Origin: CAG-1000 sp964345385
GTDB lineage: Bacteria; Bacillota_I; Bacilli_A; RF39; UBA660
Reading direction: 5' to 3'
DNA: 19,547 nucleotides
Assembly: GCA_964345385.1 (NCBI GenBank)
Contig: CAYFQM010000012.1
Span: 1 to 19,547 of the forward strand
Below the pieces are notes generated by a model, which did no database searches, was not told the DNA's origin, and worked only from the letters and a program-made list of their open reading frames with translations. The translations under genes and the position numbers were made by a program. Shown here piece by piece: positions 7,122 to 15,785 of this stretch; position 1 is the first letter of the stretch; each line of letters opens with the position of its first letter.

Positions 7122-7831
7122 TGGATAATATGTTAATAGGGGATTTTGAAGGACCTCTAGATTTACTCCTTCATTTAGTAAAAAAGAATAAAATGGAGAT
7201 TTTCAATATAGAAATCTCTATTATTACGAAACAATATATTGATTATATTAAAAAAATGAAAACTTTAAATTTAGATGTAGCATCTGAATATTTAGTTATG
7301 GCAGCTGAATTAATGGAAATAAAAAGTAGAAGATTAATTCCTCATAGTGAAGAAGAAGAAGATGAATTAGAAGAAATAGAAAGTGATTTAAAACAAAGAA
7401 TATATGATTATCAAATATATAAAGATAATGCTGAAGAGTTTAAAAAACTAGAAGAAAAAAGAAATAATTATTTTACTAAAGCACCTGAATCATTAAGAAA
7501 TTATTCTTTTAATAAATTAGAAAATGATGAAAGTGTTGGTGTTATTGATTTATTAGATGCTTTTCAAAAACTATTAGAAAGACAAAGTTATAATAAACCA
7601 ATAAATACTAAAATAACAAGAAAAGAATTGTCAGTTAAAGAAAGAATTGTTAAAATAAGAAGTATGCTTGCTGATAAAACTAGAGTTAAGTTTATAGATT
7701 TATTTGATGATTTTTCTAAGCCATATGTAGTAGTAACATTTTTAAGTGTATTAGAGATGGCTAAAGAAAAAGAAATAGTTTTAAAACAAGATAATAATTT
7801 TAGTGATATATACTTAGAAAGAGTGGATTAA
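7121..7831 (+). CDS. scpA: ScpA, kleisin subunit of the SMC condensin complex
   Basis: ScpA bridges the SMC heads and binds ScpB to organise and segregate the chromosome. The 236-aa sequence opens with the family signature GDFEGPLDLLLHLVKK (7-22), followed by the SMC-neck-binding helices, MAAELMEIKSRRLIP (61-75), an acidic linker, and a C-terminal winged-helix region with VVTFLSVLEMAKE. Length is typical. The start codon overlaps the preceding stop by one base and has only a weak ribosome site, suggesting translational coupling. scpB follows after one base. Confidence 0.95.
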   Translation: MDNMLIGDFEGPLDLLLHLVKKNKMEIFNIEISIITKQYIDYIKKMKTLNLDVASEYLVMAAELMEIKSRRLIPHSEEEEDELEEIESDLKQRIYDYQIYKDNAEEFKKLEEKRNNYFTKAPESLRNYSFNKLENDESVGVIDLLDAFQKLLERQSYNKPINTKITRKELSVKERIVKIRSMLADKTRVKFIDLFDDFSKPYVVVTFLSVLEMAKEKEIVLKQDNNFSDIYLERVD

Positions 7832-7832
7832 A

Positions 7833-8390
7833 ATGAATTTAAAAGCAGTATTAGAAGGAATACTTTTTGTAGTAGGAGATGAAGGTATAGCTATTGAAGA
7901 AATGGCTAAAATATTAAATGTAACTATAGAAGAAGTAAAAGATTTATTAATTAGTCTTAGAAAAGATTATGAAAGTAATGAACGTGGTCTTAGAATATCT
8001 TTTTTAGGTAATTCTTTTAAATTGACAACTAAAGAAGAACACAAAGATTATTATGAAAGATTAGTAAATGATTCAAGGAATCCCACTTTATCAAATGCTT
8101 CTTTAGAAGTTTTAGCAATTATTGCATATAATGAACCAATTACAAGATTAAAAATAGATGAGATAAGAGGAGTAAACTCTTCTCAAATAGTTAGAAGATT
8201 AATGGCAAGAGGTTTTATTAAAATATGTGGTAAACAAGATACTATTGGTAAACCTAATTTATATAAAACAACAGATGATTTTTTAGATTATTTTGGTCTT
8301 GCTTCTAAAGAAGATTTACCTGAGATTAAATTTAAAGAAGAAGAAAAAGAAGATAAAGAATTATATTCTTCTTCATATAAAGAAAAATAA
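7833..8390 (+). CDS. scpB: ScpB, winged-helix subunit of the SMC condensin complex
   Basis: ScpB forms a dimer that binds the ScpA kleisin. The 185-aa protein begins LKAVLEGILFVVGDEGI, has the LSNASLEVLAIIAYNEPIT core, the RGVNSS motif and GRPxLY-like GKPNLY near the end, followed by TTDDFLDYFGL, all typical of ScpB. A short Lys/Glu-rich tail follows. It starts one base after the scpA stop with no separate ribosome site, so it is coupled to scpA. A terminator hairpin overlaps its stop codon and ends the operon. Confidence 0.95.
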   Translation: MNLKAVLEGILFVVGDEGIAIEEMAKILNVTIEEVKDLLISLRKDYESNERGLRISFLGNSFKLTTKEEHKDYYERLVNDSRNPTLSNASLEVLAIIAYNEPITRLKIDEIRGVNSSQIVRRLMARGFIKICGKQDTIGKPNLYKTTDDFLDYFGLASKEDLPEIKFKEEEKEDKELYSSSYKEK

Positions 8391-8414
8391 AAACATCATT
8401 TATCTGATGTTTTT
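8389..8414. terminator. Bidirectional terminator between scpB and murI
   Basis: The stem AAAAACATCA / TGATGTTTTT (10 bp) has a 6-base loop. Both strands run into T-rich tracts. The stem includes the TGA stop of murI (8396-8398) and starts on the last bases of the scpB stop. Confidence 0.8.
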
Positions 8415-9124
8415 GTTTCTATTATTGTTGTTGTTCCTTTTTCTTTTCTAGTTGTTAATAGATTATTTTCTTTTAATGTTTGTTTTACTTCTAAAGCAAC
8501 ATTATAGTTATTATCTATTAATGCGGAAGAACTAAATATCTTTTGTATTATATCTTTTATTTGGCAATAATGAGTACATCCTAAAATAACTGCATCATAG
8601 TTATAGTCTTTATAGTCACTTAATGTTGAATAAGCAACTATTTTTATTTTATTTTGATCTTGCTCTTCAATTGTTTCAGCTAATGTAGGACAAGGAAGTA
8701 TTGTTATGTGTTGATTTGCTTTTTCATTTTCTTTGATTAATTTATATAGTTTTTCACTTGTTGCGGTTAAAGTTGTAACTAAACAAAGAATGTTTTTATA
8801 TTTTTTATTACATGCTAGTTTAATCGCAGGCTCAGTTCCTATAAAAATAATATCTTTATATTTATCCTTTAGTATATCTAAATATTTTGTAGTAACTGTA
8901 TTACATGCTATAACAACCATTTTAACTTTTGATTTAATTAATCTTTCTATATTATTTATTGTTATTTTTAATAGTTCTTTATCTTTTTTATCTCCATAAG
9001 GTATATTTTTATTATCTTTTAAGTATATAAAGTTTTCATTAGGAAGAAGTTTTTTAATTTCTTCTAGTGTAGATAAGCCACCAATACCTGAATCTAAAAC
9101 AGCTATACCATAATTTTCTTTCAT
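8396..9124 (-). CDS. murI: Glutamate racemase
   Basis: It converts L-Glu to D-Glu for peptidoglycan, the same residue that the MurT/GatD pair in this window would amidate. The protein has VLDSGIGGLST (9-19) with catalytic Asp11, NKNIPYG (39-44), ACNT with catalytic Cys74, and LGCTHY with the second catalytic Cys183. Both Cys acid/base residues are intact. At 242 aa it is somewhat shorter than the usual 260-270 aa, mostly at the C terminus. The SD GAGG lies 7 bases before the ATG. Monocistronic, divergent from mutS. Confidence 0.93.
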   Translation of the reverse strand: MKENYGIAVLDSGIGGLSTLEEIKKLLPNENFIYLKDNKNIPYGDKKDKELLKITINNIERLIKSKVKMVVIACNTVTTKYLDILKDKYKDIIFIGTEPAIKLACNKKYKNILCLVTTLTATSEKLYKLIKENEKANQHITILPCPTLAETIEEQDQNKIKIVAYSTLSDYKDYNYDAVILGCTHYCQIKDIIQKIFSSSALIDNNYNVALEVKQTLKENNLLTTRKEKGTTTIIETKTSDK

Positions 9125-9141
9125 TATTAACCTCTATAATT

Positions 9142-9170
9142 ATAATACTTTTAATTATGTTTTTTGTCAA
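9142..9170 (-). promoter_or_regulatory. Promoter of murI
   Basis: Minus-strand TTGACA (perfect -35) is followed after exactly 17 bases by TATTAT, with the -10 ending 17 bases before the ATG. Confidence 0.75.
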
Positions 9171-9188
9171 TTTTAATAGTTAAAATAT

Positions 9189-9216
9189 TTGATTATTAAT
9201 GAATTTGTTATATAAT
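9189..9216 (+). promoter_or_regulatory. Promoter of mutS, placed at the start codon
   Basis: TTGATT, 16-base spacer, perfect TATAAT. The -10 ends only 7 bases before the mutS ATG at 9224, so transcription would start at or within a base or two of the start codon, and no Shine-Dalgarno sequence is present between them. Confidence 0.7.
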
Positions 9217-9223
9217 AAAACAT

Positions 9224-11734
9224 ATGAAACGAGAAGATGTTGATATTAAAAAAGTAAGTCCAATGATGAAAGAGTATCTAAATACTAAAAAAGAATATGA
9301 AGATGCTATTCTTTTTTATAGATTAGGTGATTTTTATGAGATGTTTTTTGATGATGCCGAGCTTGCTAGTCATGAATTAGAACTTACTTTAACATCAAAA
9401 AGTGCTGGTTTAGATGAAAGAGTACCTATGTGTGGAGTTCCTCATCATTCAGCAAATATATATATAGAAAGACTTATAGAAAAAGGATATAAAGTTGCTA
9501 TATGTGAGCAAGTAGAAGATCCTAAATATGCTAAGGGAATAGTTAAAAGAGAAGTAGTTAGGGTAGTAAGCGCAGGTACTATAACAGATACTAATTTAAT
9601 AAATGAAAAAGACTTTAATTATATCGCATCTATTACTGATTATAAATATGTATATGCGATTAGTTACGCTGATATTTTATCAGGTAGGGTATATACAACA
9701 TTTATTAATAAAGATGAAAATAAATTAATAAGTTTTTTAGTAAATTTAAATATAAAAGAAGTAATAATTAGTTCTAGTTTTGATATTAATTTAAAATATA
9801 TATTAGGTAGTCAATATAATATATATATTTCTATTTATGAAAATAATAATGAGTACTCTAATAAAAAAATATTTAAAAATATTAAAGATGAAAAACTTGT
9901 TAATAATACTACAATACTTCTTAATTATTTAGTTGATTCACAAAAACAAGATTTATCTCATATACAAGAAGTTACACTAATTGATTCATTTATTTTTTTA
10001 GAGTTAGATAAAGATGCGATTAGAAACTTAGAATTAGTTGAAACTATAAGAAGTAAAACAAGGCAAAATAGCTTACTTGGTTTTATGGATAAAACAAGAA
10101 CTTCTATGGGAAGTAGACTACTTAAAAGTTTTATTATTAGTCCATTAAAAGATAAAGAAGAAATTATTAAAAGACAAAATATAACTGAAACTTTAATAGA
10201 TAAATATTTATTAAGAAGTGAATTAAGAGAGCTTTTATATCAAGTATATGATTTAGAGCGTTTAACTGGTAAAGTAGCGTGCTCTACGATTAATCCAAAA
10301 GATATGCTTCAATTAAAAACCACTTTAGGAGTAGTACCTGATATTAATAATATATTAGAGTCTTTAGGTTATGAAAGACTTGAAACTTTTGATGAGTTAT
10401 TTAATACACTTGATAAAGCTATATCACTAGATGCTCCTATTACAATTAAAGAAGGGGGCATTATAAAAGCTGGTTATAATAAAGAACTAGATGAATTAAA
10501 GGATATTAGAAAACATGGTAAAAACTTTATATCTAATTTTGAAAAAGAAGAAAGAGAAAGAACTGGTATTAAGAATTTAAAAATTGGATATAATAAAGTA
10601 TTTGGTTATTATATAGAAATATCTAAAGGACAACTTTCTTCTGTTAAAGATGAGTTTAATTATGATAGAAAGCAAACCTTAACTAATTGTGAGAGATTTA
10701 TCACTCCACTATTAAAAGAAAAAGAAAATATGATTCTTAATGCAGAAGAGAAAATTAATACTTTAGAATATGAAATATTTTGTGAAATAAAAGAGGAAAT
10801 TAAAAAGTATATTTCTTCTTTGCAAAAACTTTCTTCTTCGTTAGCTTTTTATGATGTAATGCAGTCATTTGCTACTATTTCTGAAGAACATAGATTTGTA
10901 AAACCCAAACTAAATGATAATAATGAAATAAATGTTATTGATGCAAGGCATCCAGTAGTTGAAGCTGTTATAAATGATGAATATATTCCTAATGATGTAA
11001 TGATGGATAAAGATATTAATATTTTAATAATTACTGGACCTAATATGAGTGGAAAAAGTACATATATGAGAATGTTTGGCATTATTGTTATAATGTGTCA
11101 AATAGGATGTTATGTTCCAGCAAAAAGTGCTTCACTTCCTATATTTGATAAAATATTCACAAGAATAGGTGCTTCAGATGATTTAGTAGCAGGAGAATCA
11201 ACTTTTATGGTAGAAATGAAAGAAGCTTCATATGCTTTAAAAAATGCTACAAGTAATAGTTTAATATTATTTGATGAATTAGGTCGTGGTACTAGTACAT
11301 ATGATGGAATGGCTTTAGCAGGAAGTATAATTAAATATATTAGTAAAAATGTTAAATGTAAAACTTTATTTTCAACTCATTATCATGAATTAACAACTAT
11401 GGAAGAATCACTTGATGGAATTAAAAATGTTCATGTAAGTGCATTAGAAGAAAAAGAAGAAGTTATATTTTTACATAAAGTAATGGATGGGGCAGTAGAC
11501 AAAAGTTATGGAATAAATGTTGCTAAACTAGCTTCTCTTCCTAAAGAAGTAATTAAAGATGCTCAAAATATGTTGAATTTATATGAGAAAAAGGATAATA
11601 AGAAAGTGAAACAATTTGAGCTTCCTTTAGAAGAAAACGATGAATTAAGGGATTATATTGATACAATTGATGTAATGCAGTTAACTCCAATAGAAGCTCT
11701 TCAAGTATTAGATAATATTAAAAAAATCAAATAA
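9224..11734 (+). CDS. mutS: DNA mismatch repair protein MutS
   Basis: MutS recognises mismatches and small loops and signals repair with MutL. The 836-aa protein is full length. The mismatch-wedge motif F37-Y38-E39 lies in LGDFYEMFF, the ATPase has the P-loop TGPNMSGKST at about residues 604-613, a Walker B ILFDELGRGTS, and the H-loop-like STHYHEL. The C terminus ends in the usual helix (LTPIEALQVLDNI). The start is constrained: the conserved 'SPMMKEYL' sits at residues 12-19 and no other start codon lies between it and the ATG at 9224. mutL, the usual neighbour, is not next to it; an unrelated gene with its own promoter follows. Confidence 0.97.
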   Translation: MKREDVDIKKVSPMMKEYLNTKKEYEDAILFYRLGDFYEMFFDDAELASHELELTLTSKSAGLDERVPMCGVPHHSANIYIERLIEKGYKVAICEQVEDPKYAKGIVKREVVRVVSAGTITDTNLINEKDFNYIASITDYKYVYAISYADILSGRVYTTFINKDENKLISFLVNLNIKEVIISSSFDINLKYILGSQYNIYISIYENNNEYSNKKIFKNIKDEKLVNNTTILLNYLVDSQKQDLSHIQEVTLIDSFIFLELDKDAIRNLELVETIRSKTRQNSLLGFMDKTRTSMGSRLLKSFIISPLKDKEEIIKRQNITETLIDKYLLRSELRELLYQVYDLERLTGKVACSTINPKDMLQLKTTLGVVPDINNILESLGYERLETFDELFNTLDKAISLDAPITIKEGGIIKAGYNKELDELKDIRKHGKNFISNFEKEERERTGIKNLKIGYNKVFGYYIEISKGQLSSVKDEFNYDRKQTLTNCERFITPLLKEKENMILNAEEKINTLEYEIFCEIKEEIKKYISSLQKLSSSLAFYDVMQSFATISEEHRFVKPKLNDNNEINVIDARHPVVEAVINDEYIPNDVMMDKDINILIITGPNMSGKSTYMRMFGIIVIMCQIGCYVPAKSASLPIFDKIFTRIGASDDLVAGESTFMVEMKEASYALKNATSNSLILFDELGRGTSTYDGMALAGSIIKYISKNVKCKTLFSTHYHELTTMEESLDGIKNVHVSALEEKEEVIFLHKVMDGAVDKSYGINVAKLASLPKEVIKDAQNMLNLYEKKDNKKVKQFELPLEENDELRDYIDTIDVMQLTPIEALQVLDNIKKIK

Positions 11735-11745
11735 TTTAATAATTG

Positions 11746-11774
11746 TTGCGACTAAAAAACAAACATGTTATAAT
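11746..11774 (+). promoter_or_regulatory. Promoter of the 197-aa hypothetical gene
   Basis: TTGCGA, 17-base spacer, TATAAT with a TGn extension (TGTTATAAT). It starts only 11 bases after the mutS stop. GAAGGA at 11789-11794 serves the ATG at 11804. Confidence 0.75.
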
Positions 11775-11803
11775 TAATTTATAATAGTGAAGGAATTTAA
11801 AAT

Positions 11804-12397
11804 ATGAAAAACGAATTAATTTTATTTGAACAAGTTTTATATGAAACATTAGATGGTTTGAAAAACTCATTTATAAAAGCTAAAAATAAATACAATGAAA
11901 TGTTTTTAGAAGAATCTGATGAAACTTTTAGTGTTAAAAAATTAAATTTTGAAGAAAAAAAATTGTTTGATATTGTTCATAAAAAATTAAATATTAAAAA
12001 GCAAACATATTTAGATTTATTAGAAAGTTATAAAGAATATCAAAAAAAACCTACATTTAGACTTAAAGATGAATTAACTTTAAAGTACGAAAAAGACTTT
12101 AGAATAAAAGGTATATGGACTTTTGATGATTTAATAAATCCTTCAAAAGAAGAAAAAGAAACTATTGTGTTTGAAGAAAATGAAGAAGATAACAAAATAA
12201 TAACAGAGGAAAAAATTAATTCAATGCTTTTACCAGTTAATGAGTGGTGTAAAAGCTATGGATTTAAACTAATTAATCCAACTGGATTTACTGAAGAAGA
12301 ATTAGATCCAAACTATAAAATGGGAATAAATGATTTTGCTCAAAAAATACTTTATTCTAAATATGAAAAGATGCCATTAGTGTTGGGTGAATATTAA
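11804..12397 (+). CDS. Hypothetical protein, 197 aa
   Basis: I do not recognise this protein. It has no signal peptide or membrane helix and is likely a soluble, mostly helical, charged protein (rich in Lys and Glu). Residues 1-90 look helical; a very acidic linker (about 120-145) separates these from a C-terminal segment with NEWCKSYGFKLINPTGF. A strong promoter, a good ribosome site, codon use like the neighbours and a clean 12-bp terminator support it being a genuine expressed gene rather than a chance ORF. It lies between mutS and rnhC, but its own promoter argues against a common operon with mutS. Confidence 0.8.
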   Translation: MKNELILFEQVLYETLDGLKNSFIKAKNKYNEMFLEESDETFSVKKLNFEEKKLFDIVHKKLNIKKQTYLDLLESYKEYQKKPTFRLKDELTLKYEKDFRIKGIWTFDDLINPSKEEKETIVFEENEEDNKIITEEKINSMLLPVNEWCKSYGFKLINPTGFTEEELDPNYKMGINDFAQKILYSKYEKMPLVLGEY

Positions 12398-12406
12398 TAA
12401 AACATT

Positions 12407-12434
12407 AAAAAATACTAGTTATCTAGTATTTTTT
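12407..12434. terminator. Bidirectional terminator between the 197-aa gene and rnhC
   Basis: A perfect 12-bp stem (AAAAAATACTAG / CTAGTATTTTTT) with a TTAT loop gives T-tracts on both strands. It includes the stop codon and last codons of rnhC. Confidence 0.88.
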
Positions 12435-13353
12435 TTGTGTTATTAAAATTATATTTTGTTATTTCTTTTAATGTTTTATTCCCATATTTTTCTACTATTT
12501 CTTTTCCAACTTTATCAACTTTATCTCCTGCTCCTTTAGGGATATCTATTTTATATTTTTTAGAAAGCTTATCTAATTCTTCTAAAAATATATATCTACT
12601 TATTACAGAAGCAGCAGCAATTGATAAATGTTTAGACTCTCCTTTAGTAACAAAAATAAGCTTAGTAACTTTTTCGTCAATGTTTTCTTGTTTTAAATAT
12701 GTAAAATAACTTCTTGGAGTAGTAAATTGATCTATTATTATTTTATGGTAAGAAATACCCTTATTAGAAAGTTCATAAAGTATTTTATTATGAAATATAG
12801 TTTTTATTTTATTCATATTAAATCCTTTTGATGTAAGAAGGTTATATTCTTTATTTGATACTGTATATGTTGCGTAAGGAATCTTTTTCATTATAATAGG
12901 AGCACATCTTTTAATTTTTTCATCATTCATTTTTTTAGAATCAGATATTTTTAAACTTTCAAGTAATTTTCTACTTTCTTTATTTACTAAAGTAGCAGTA
13001 AAAACAAGAGGTCCAAAATAATCTCCTGTACCAACTTCATCACTACCAATAGCATCATAATAATAATATGTTTTATCATTTTCTTTTAAATCTTTTTCTT
13101 TTAATTCTTGATATATATCTCTATTATTAAAATGCTTTTCTTGATCTATCCATAGATTAGCATCTATATCAGCACTAATTCCTTGAAACATTACTTTTCC
13201 ACTTTCATATAAAGTAACAACTGTATCTCCTTCAATAGCTTGAAATACTGAGTACGGAGGATTATTAGGTTTCTTGCAGTAGTCATAGTGCTCTATCATT
13301 TTATCTTTTAAATTATCACTTATTTTAAACACAATAGTTTTCTGTTTATTCAT
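12415..13353 (-). CDS. rnhC: Ribonuclease HIII
   Basis: It cleaves the RNA strand of RNA-DNA hybrids. The 312-aa protein has an N-terminal TBP-like substrate-binding domain (about 1-90) and the HIII catalytic signature GSDEVGTGDYFGP (103-115), with Asp105 and Glu106 as metal ligands, Asp209 in IIDQF, and the KGESKHLSIAAASVISR helix (237-253). The TBP-like domain and the 'GTGDYFGP' wording separate HIII from HII. AGGAG lies 6 bases before the ATG. Monocistronic and divergent from tmk; its end is encoded within the terminator hairpin. Confidence 0.95.
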   Translation of the reverse strand: MNKQKTIVFKISDNLKDKMIEHYDYCKKPNNPPYSVFQAIEGDTVVTLYESGKVMFQGISADIDANLWIDQEKHFNNRDIYQELKEKDLKENDKTYYYYDAIGSDEVGTGDYFGPLVFTATLVNKESRKLLESLKISDSKKMNDEKIKRCAPIIMKKIPYATYTVSNKEYNLLTSKGFNMNKIKTIFHNKILYELSNKGISYHKIIIDQFTTPRSYFTYLKQENIDEKVTKLIFVTKGESKHLSIAAASVISRYIFLEELDKLSKKYKIDIPKGAGDKVDKVGKEIVEKYGNKTLKEITKYNFNNTKKILDN

Positions 13354-13370
13354 GGCTTACTCCTAAAAAT

Positions 13371-13379
13371 ATTATAACA
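13371..13379 (-). promoter_or_regulatory. Extended -10 promoter of rnhC
   Basis: Minus strand TGTTATAAT is a perfect -10 with TGn, 17 bases before the ATG; the -35 region does not match consensus well. Confidence 0.55.
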
Positions 13380-13445
13380 TGTAAAGAATTAAAATACTAT
13401 TTTTAAATAAATAAAATTATGATAAGATAATAGTGTGAGGTTATA

Positions 13446-14060
13446 ATGAAAAGAGCAAAAATTATTGTTATTGAAGGAACTGATGGCTCAGGAAAAGAAA
13501 CTCAAAGTAAAAAGTTAGAAGAAAAATTAAAGGCAAAAAAACTTAAAGTAAAAAGATATTCTTTTCCAGTATATTCTTCTCCAACTGGTAAAATAGTAGG
13601 AGGACCTTATTTAGGAAAAAGTGATATGGAAGAATCTTATTTTGAAGAAACAGCCGCTTTAGTAGATCCTTTAGTAAGTAGTTTATATTATGCAGCAGAT
13701 AGAAGATATAACTTACTTAAAAATATTGAAAAAGAAATATATTTAAATGATGTTATTATTCTTGATAGGTATACTACTTCTAATATGGGACATCAAGCTG
13801 GTAAAAGTAAAAATAAAAAAGAAATGTTAAGAATATTAAAATTTATAGAAAAACTAGAGTTTGATTTATGTGAGCTTCCAAGACCTGATGTAGTAATATT
13901 TTTACATATGCCATATGAAGCTTCTTTATTACTTAGAAAAAACAGAAAAGCTACTGATGGACTTGAAGGAAGCAAACAACATTTAGAAAATGCAGAAAAA
14001 ACATATTTATATATAGCTAAAAAATATAAATGGGGTTATGTTAATTGTTTAAACAAATAA
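13446..14060 (+). CDS. tmk: Thymidylate kinase (dTMP kinase)
   Basis: It phosphorylates dTMP to dTDP. The 204-aa protein has the P-loop IEGTDGSGKET (9-19), SFP.YSSPTG (39-47) for substrate binding, DRY at 107-109, and an LID region around NRKATDGLEG. The P-loop lacks the Arg found in the type I enzyme, so catalysis probably uses a LID-supplied Arg as in type II. The YSFPVYSSPTGKIVGGPYLG stretch differs a little from the common bacillary tmk but fits the family. Only a partial GAGG site precedes the ATG. ftsW follows 46 bases later on the same strand. Confidence 0.9.
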   Translation: MKRAKIIVIEGTDGSGKETQSKKLEEKLKAKKLKVKRYSFPVYSSPTGKIVGGPYLGKSDMEESYFEETAALVDPLVSSLYYAADRRYNLLKNIEKEIYLNDVIILDRYTTSNMGHQAGKSKNKKEMLRILKFIEKLEFDLCELPRPDVVIFLHMPYEASLLLRKNRKATDGLEGSKQHLENAEKTYLYIAKKYKWGYVNCLNK

Positions 14061-14106
14061 AATGTATAGATTTGAATAATAAAAAAGAAAAGTAGGAAAA
14101 GAATAA

Positions 14107-15330
14107 TTGAATATGAAAAAAACACTAAGAAGAATGTATATTATATTAAGAGAAACAGATAAAGCGTTACTTATCTTTTCTTTATTATATGCAATTATTG
14201 GAATTATATTTATATTGGATGCTTCTTCTATTAATGCTAAATTAAATCCTAATATTAATAATGCATATTATTTTTTTAATAAGCAAATTTTAAGCTTAGT
14301 AGCAGCAATTATTTTAAGTTTATTTATTTTGGTTTTTGTTTCGAGTAAACATTATCATAATATAGGATTATATGGTACTGGTTTATTATGTTTAATAATG
14401 CTAGGTAAATTAGTAAAAGGACATACATTTCAAAGTGGTAACTTTGATTTTGCAATTCCGATTGGATTAGGAAGAAGTATTCAACCTGCTGAATTTATTA
14501 AACTTTTATTAATATTATTTGTTGCAACTTATTATCATTATTATTTTATTAATGAAAGCAAAGGAAAAAAAATCAATTGGATTATTATAATTGCACCTAT
14601 AATTGCTTGCACAATTCCGATTGCATTTGTTTCATTAAAAGACTTTGGTTCTGGTGCAGTAATGGCTTTAATAGTAGCTATTATGTTTTTATTTGTGCCG
14701 ACTAAAAATAAGATTTTTATCAATTTTAAAATAATAGGAGGAACTATTCTTGTAATTTCTATTCTTTTTTTGTTATTTGCTCATAAGATATTTGATGTAG
14801 GAAGTAGTTCATATCATCAATTAAGAAGACTTGATTATACTAGACCTTGTGATAAATATTATACAAGTGGTTATCAAGTATGTAATAGTTATATAGCAAT
14901 TGATAATGGAGGATTATTTAGGTTTGGATTAGGTAAATCCACACAAAAATATTTATACTTACCAGAACCTCATACTGATTTTATTTTTCCAATTATAGTT
15001 GAAGAAGTAGGTGTTGTACCTGCTAGTATATTGATTTTAGGATATTTAATTATTATATATAGACTAATAGTAATATGTAAAAGTTGTAATAATTTAAGAG
15101 ACTCTTTAATATGTTTTGGAGTATGTATTTATTTTATTTTGCATATTGTAATTAATTTAGGTGGGGTTTTAGCTCTAGTTCCACTTACTGGTATACCACT
15201 TCCTTTATTAAGCTATGGTGGAAGTAGTTTATTATCAATATTTTGTTCTTTTGCTATTGTTCAAAGAATATGTGTTGAAAACAAAATAAAACAAAGAAGA
15301 AGAGATATTAAACAAATTGTAAATATATAA
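14107..15330 (+). CDS. ftsW: SEDS-family peptidoglycan polymerase, FtsW/SpoVE type
   Basis: A multi-pass membrane glycosyltransferase that polymerises lipid II during division (or elongation, if RodA-like). The 407-aa protein shows many hydrophobic helices, SIQPAEFIKL (124-133), LPEPHTDFIFPIIVEE (285-300) with the catalytic Asp291, and PLTGIPLPLLSYGGSS near the end. HTDFIF and the ending favour FtsW over RodA. I take the TTG at 14107 as start because AGGA at 14094-14097 lies 9 bases before it; the ATG at 14113 would be 15 bases away. The loop before the catalytic Asp holds two cysteines (248, 259) in an unusual CDKYYTSGYQVC segment. Probably co-transcribed with tmk. Confidence 0.9.
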   Translation: MNMKKTLRRMYIILRETDKALLIFSLLYAIIGIIFILDASSINAKLNPNINNAYYFFNKQILSLVAAIILSLFILVFVSSKHYHNIGLYGTGLLCLIMLGKLVKGHTFQSGNFDFAIPIGLGRSIQPAEFIKLLLILFVATYYHYYFINESKGKKINWIIIIAPIIACTIPIAFVSLKDFGSGAVMALIVAIMFLFVPTKNKIFINFKIIGGTILVISILFLLFAHKIFDVGSSSYHQLRRLDYTRPCDKYYTSGYQVCNSYIAIDNGGLFRFGLGKSTQKYLYLPEPHTDFIFPIIVEEVGVVPASILILGYLIIIYRLIVICKSCNNLRDSLICFGVCIYFILHIVINLGGVLALVPLTGIPLPLLSYGGSSLLSIFCSFAIVQRICVENKIKQRRRDIKQIVNI

Positions 15331-15354
15331 TATTTAATTTTTTTATAAAAATAG

Positions 15355-15383
15355 TAGATATTTTATTTTTTTTAATATATAAT
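15355..15383 (+). promoter_or_regulatory. Possible promoter of the small Cys-rich gene
   Basis: TAGATA, 17 bases, TATAAT. This would give a leader of about 60 bases including GGTGAGAAACC, which could form only a very short hairpin; I see no recognisable riboswitch. AAGGAGG precedes the ATG at 15450. Confidence 0.45.
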
Positions 15384-15449
15384 ACTAAGTCGGTGAGAAA
15401 CCTTATAAATAAAAATTATATTATAGAGTAAATATATAAGGAGGATTAT

Positions 15450-15773
15450 ATGACTAAAGAATTGTTTTATTTATTGACAGAAAAATTAGAGCTAAATTCA
15501 GTTAAAAAAGCTTGTTTTATTGTTCGAGAATTTTTAAGGGAGTCACAAGATATTAATTGTGCAGTTTCATTTGAAGAATATTTAGAAGCAATAAAAATTA
15601 TTTTGGCTTACTCCTATCAAACAAGTGATGAATTTACTACAGTAGACTTATATTATTGCCCAGGTAATTGTGTAGATAATGGTAAATATGGTTTTTGTGA
15701 AGGAGAGTTTTCACGTAATGATAATAGTTTAAAATTATGCCCATATTATATTAAAGAACAAGAAGGTATTTAA
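15450..15773 (+). CDS. Small cysteine-rich protein, unknown function
   Basis: I do not recognise this 107-aa protein. The N half is helical, and the C half carries Cys70-x3-Cys74-x8-Cys83-x13-Cys97 (YYCPGNC, GFCEGEF, KLCPYY), a spacing compatible with a zinc or Fe-S site; two further Cys are at 22 and 37. There is no signal peptide or membrane helix. AAGGAGG lies 7 bases before the ATG, which strongly supports translation. It is the last intact gene before a stretch of decayed genes and is convergent with the frameshifted gene, 12 bases away. Confidence 0.75.
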   Translation: MTKELFYLLTEKLELNSVKKACFIVREFLRESQDINCAVSFEEYLEAIKIILAYSYQTSDEFTTVDLYYCPGNCVDNGKYGFCEGEFSRNDNSLKLCPYYIKEQEGI

Positions 15774-15785
15774 TATAAATATATT

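Noticed and set aside
8733..8999. An 88-codon plus-strand frame opposite murI
   Set aside because: Antisense shadow of a well-supported gene, with no ribosome site and hydrophobic composition typical of reverse reading of AT-rich genes.
15331..15449. Riboswitch or ncRNA before the small Cys-rich gene
   Set aside because: The leader of about 60 bases shows only a very short GGT...ACC pairing and no known riboswitch core.
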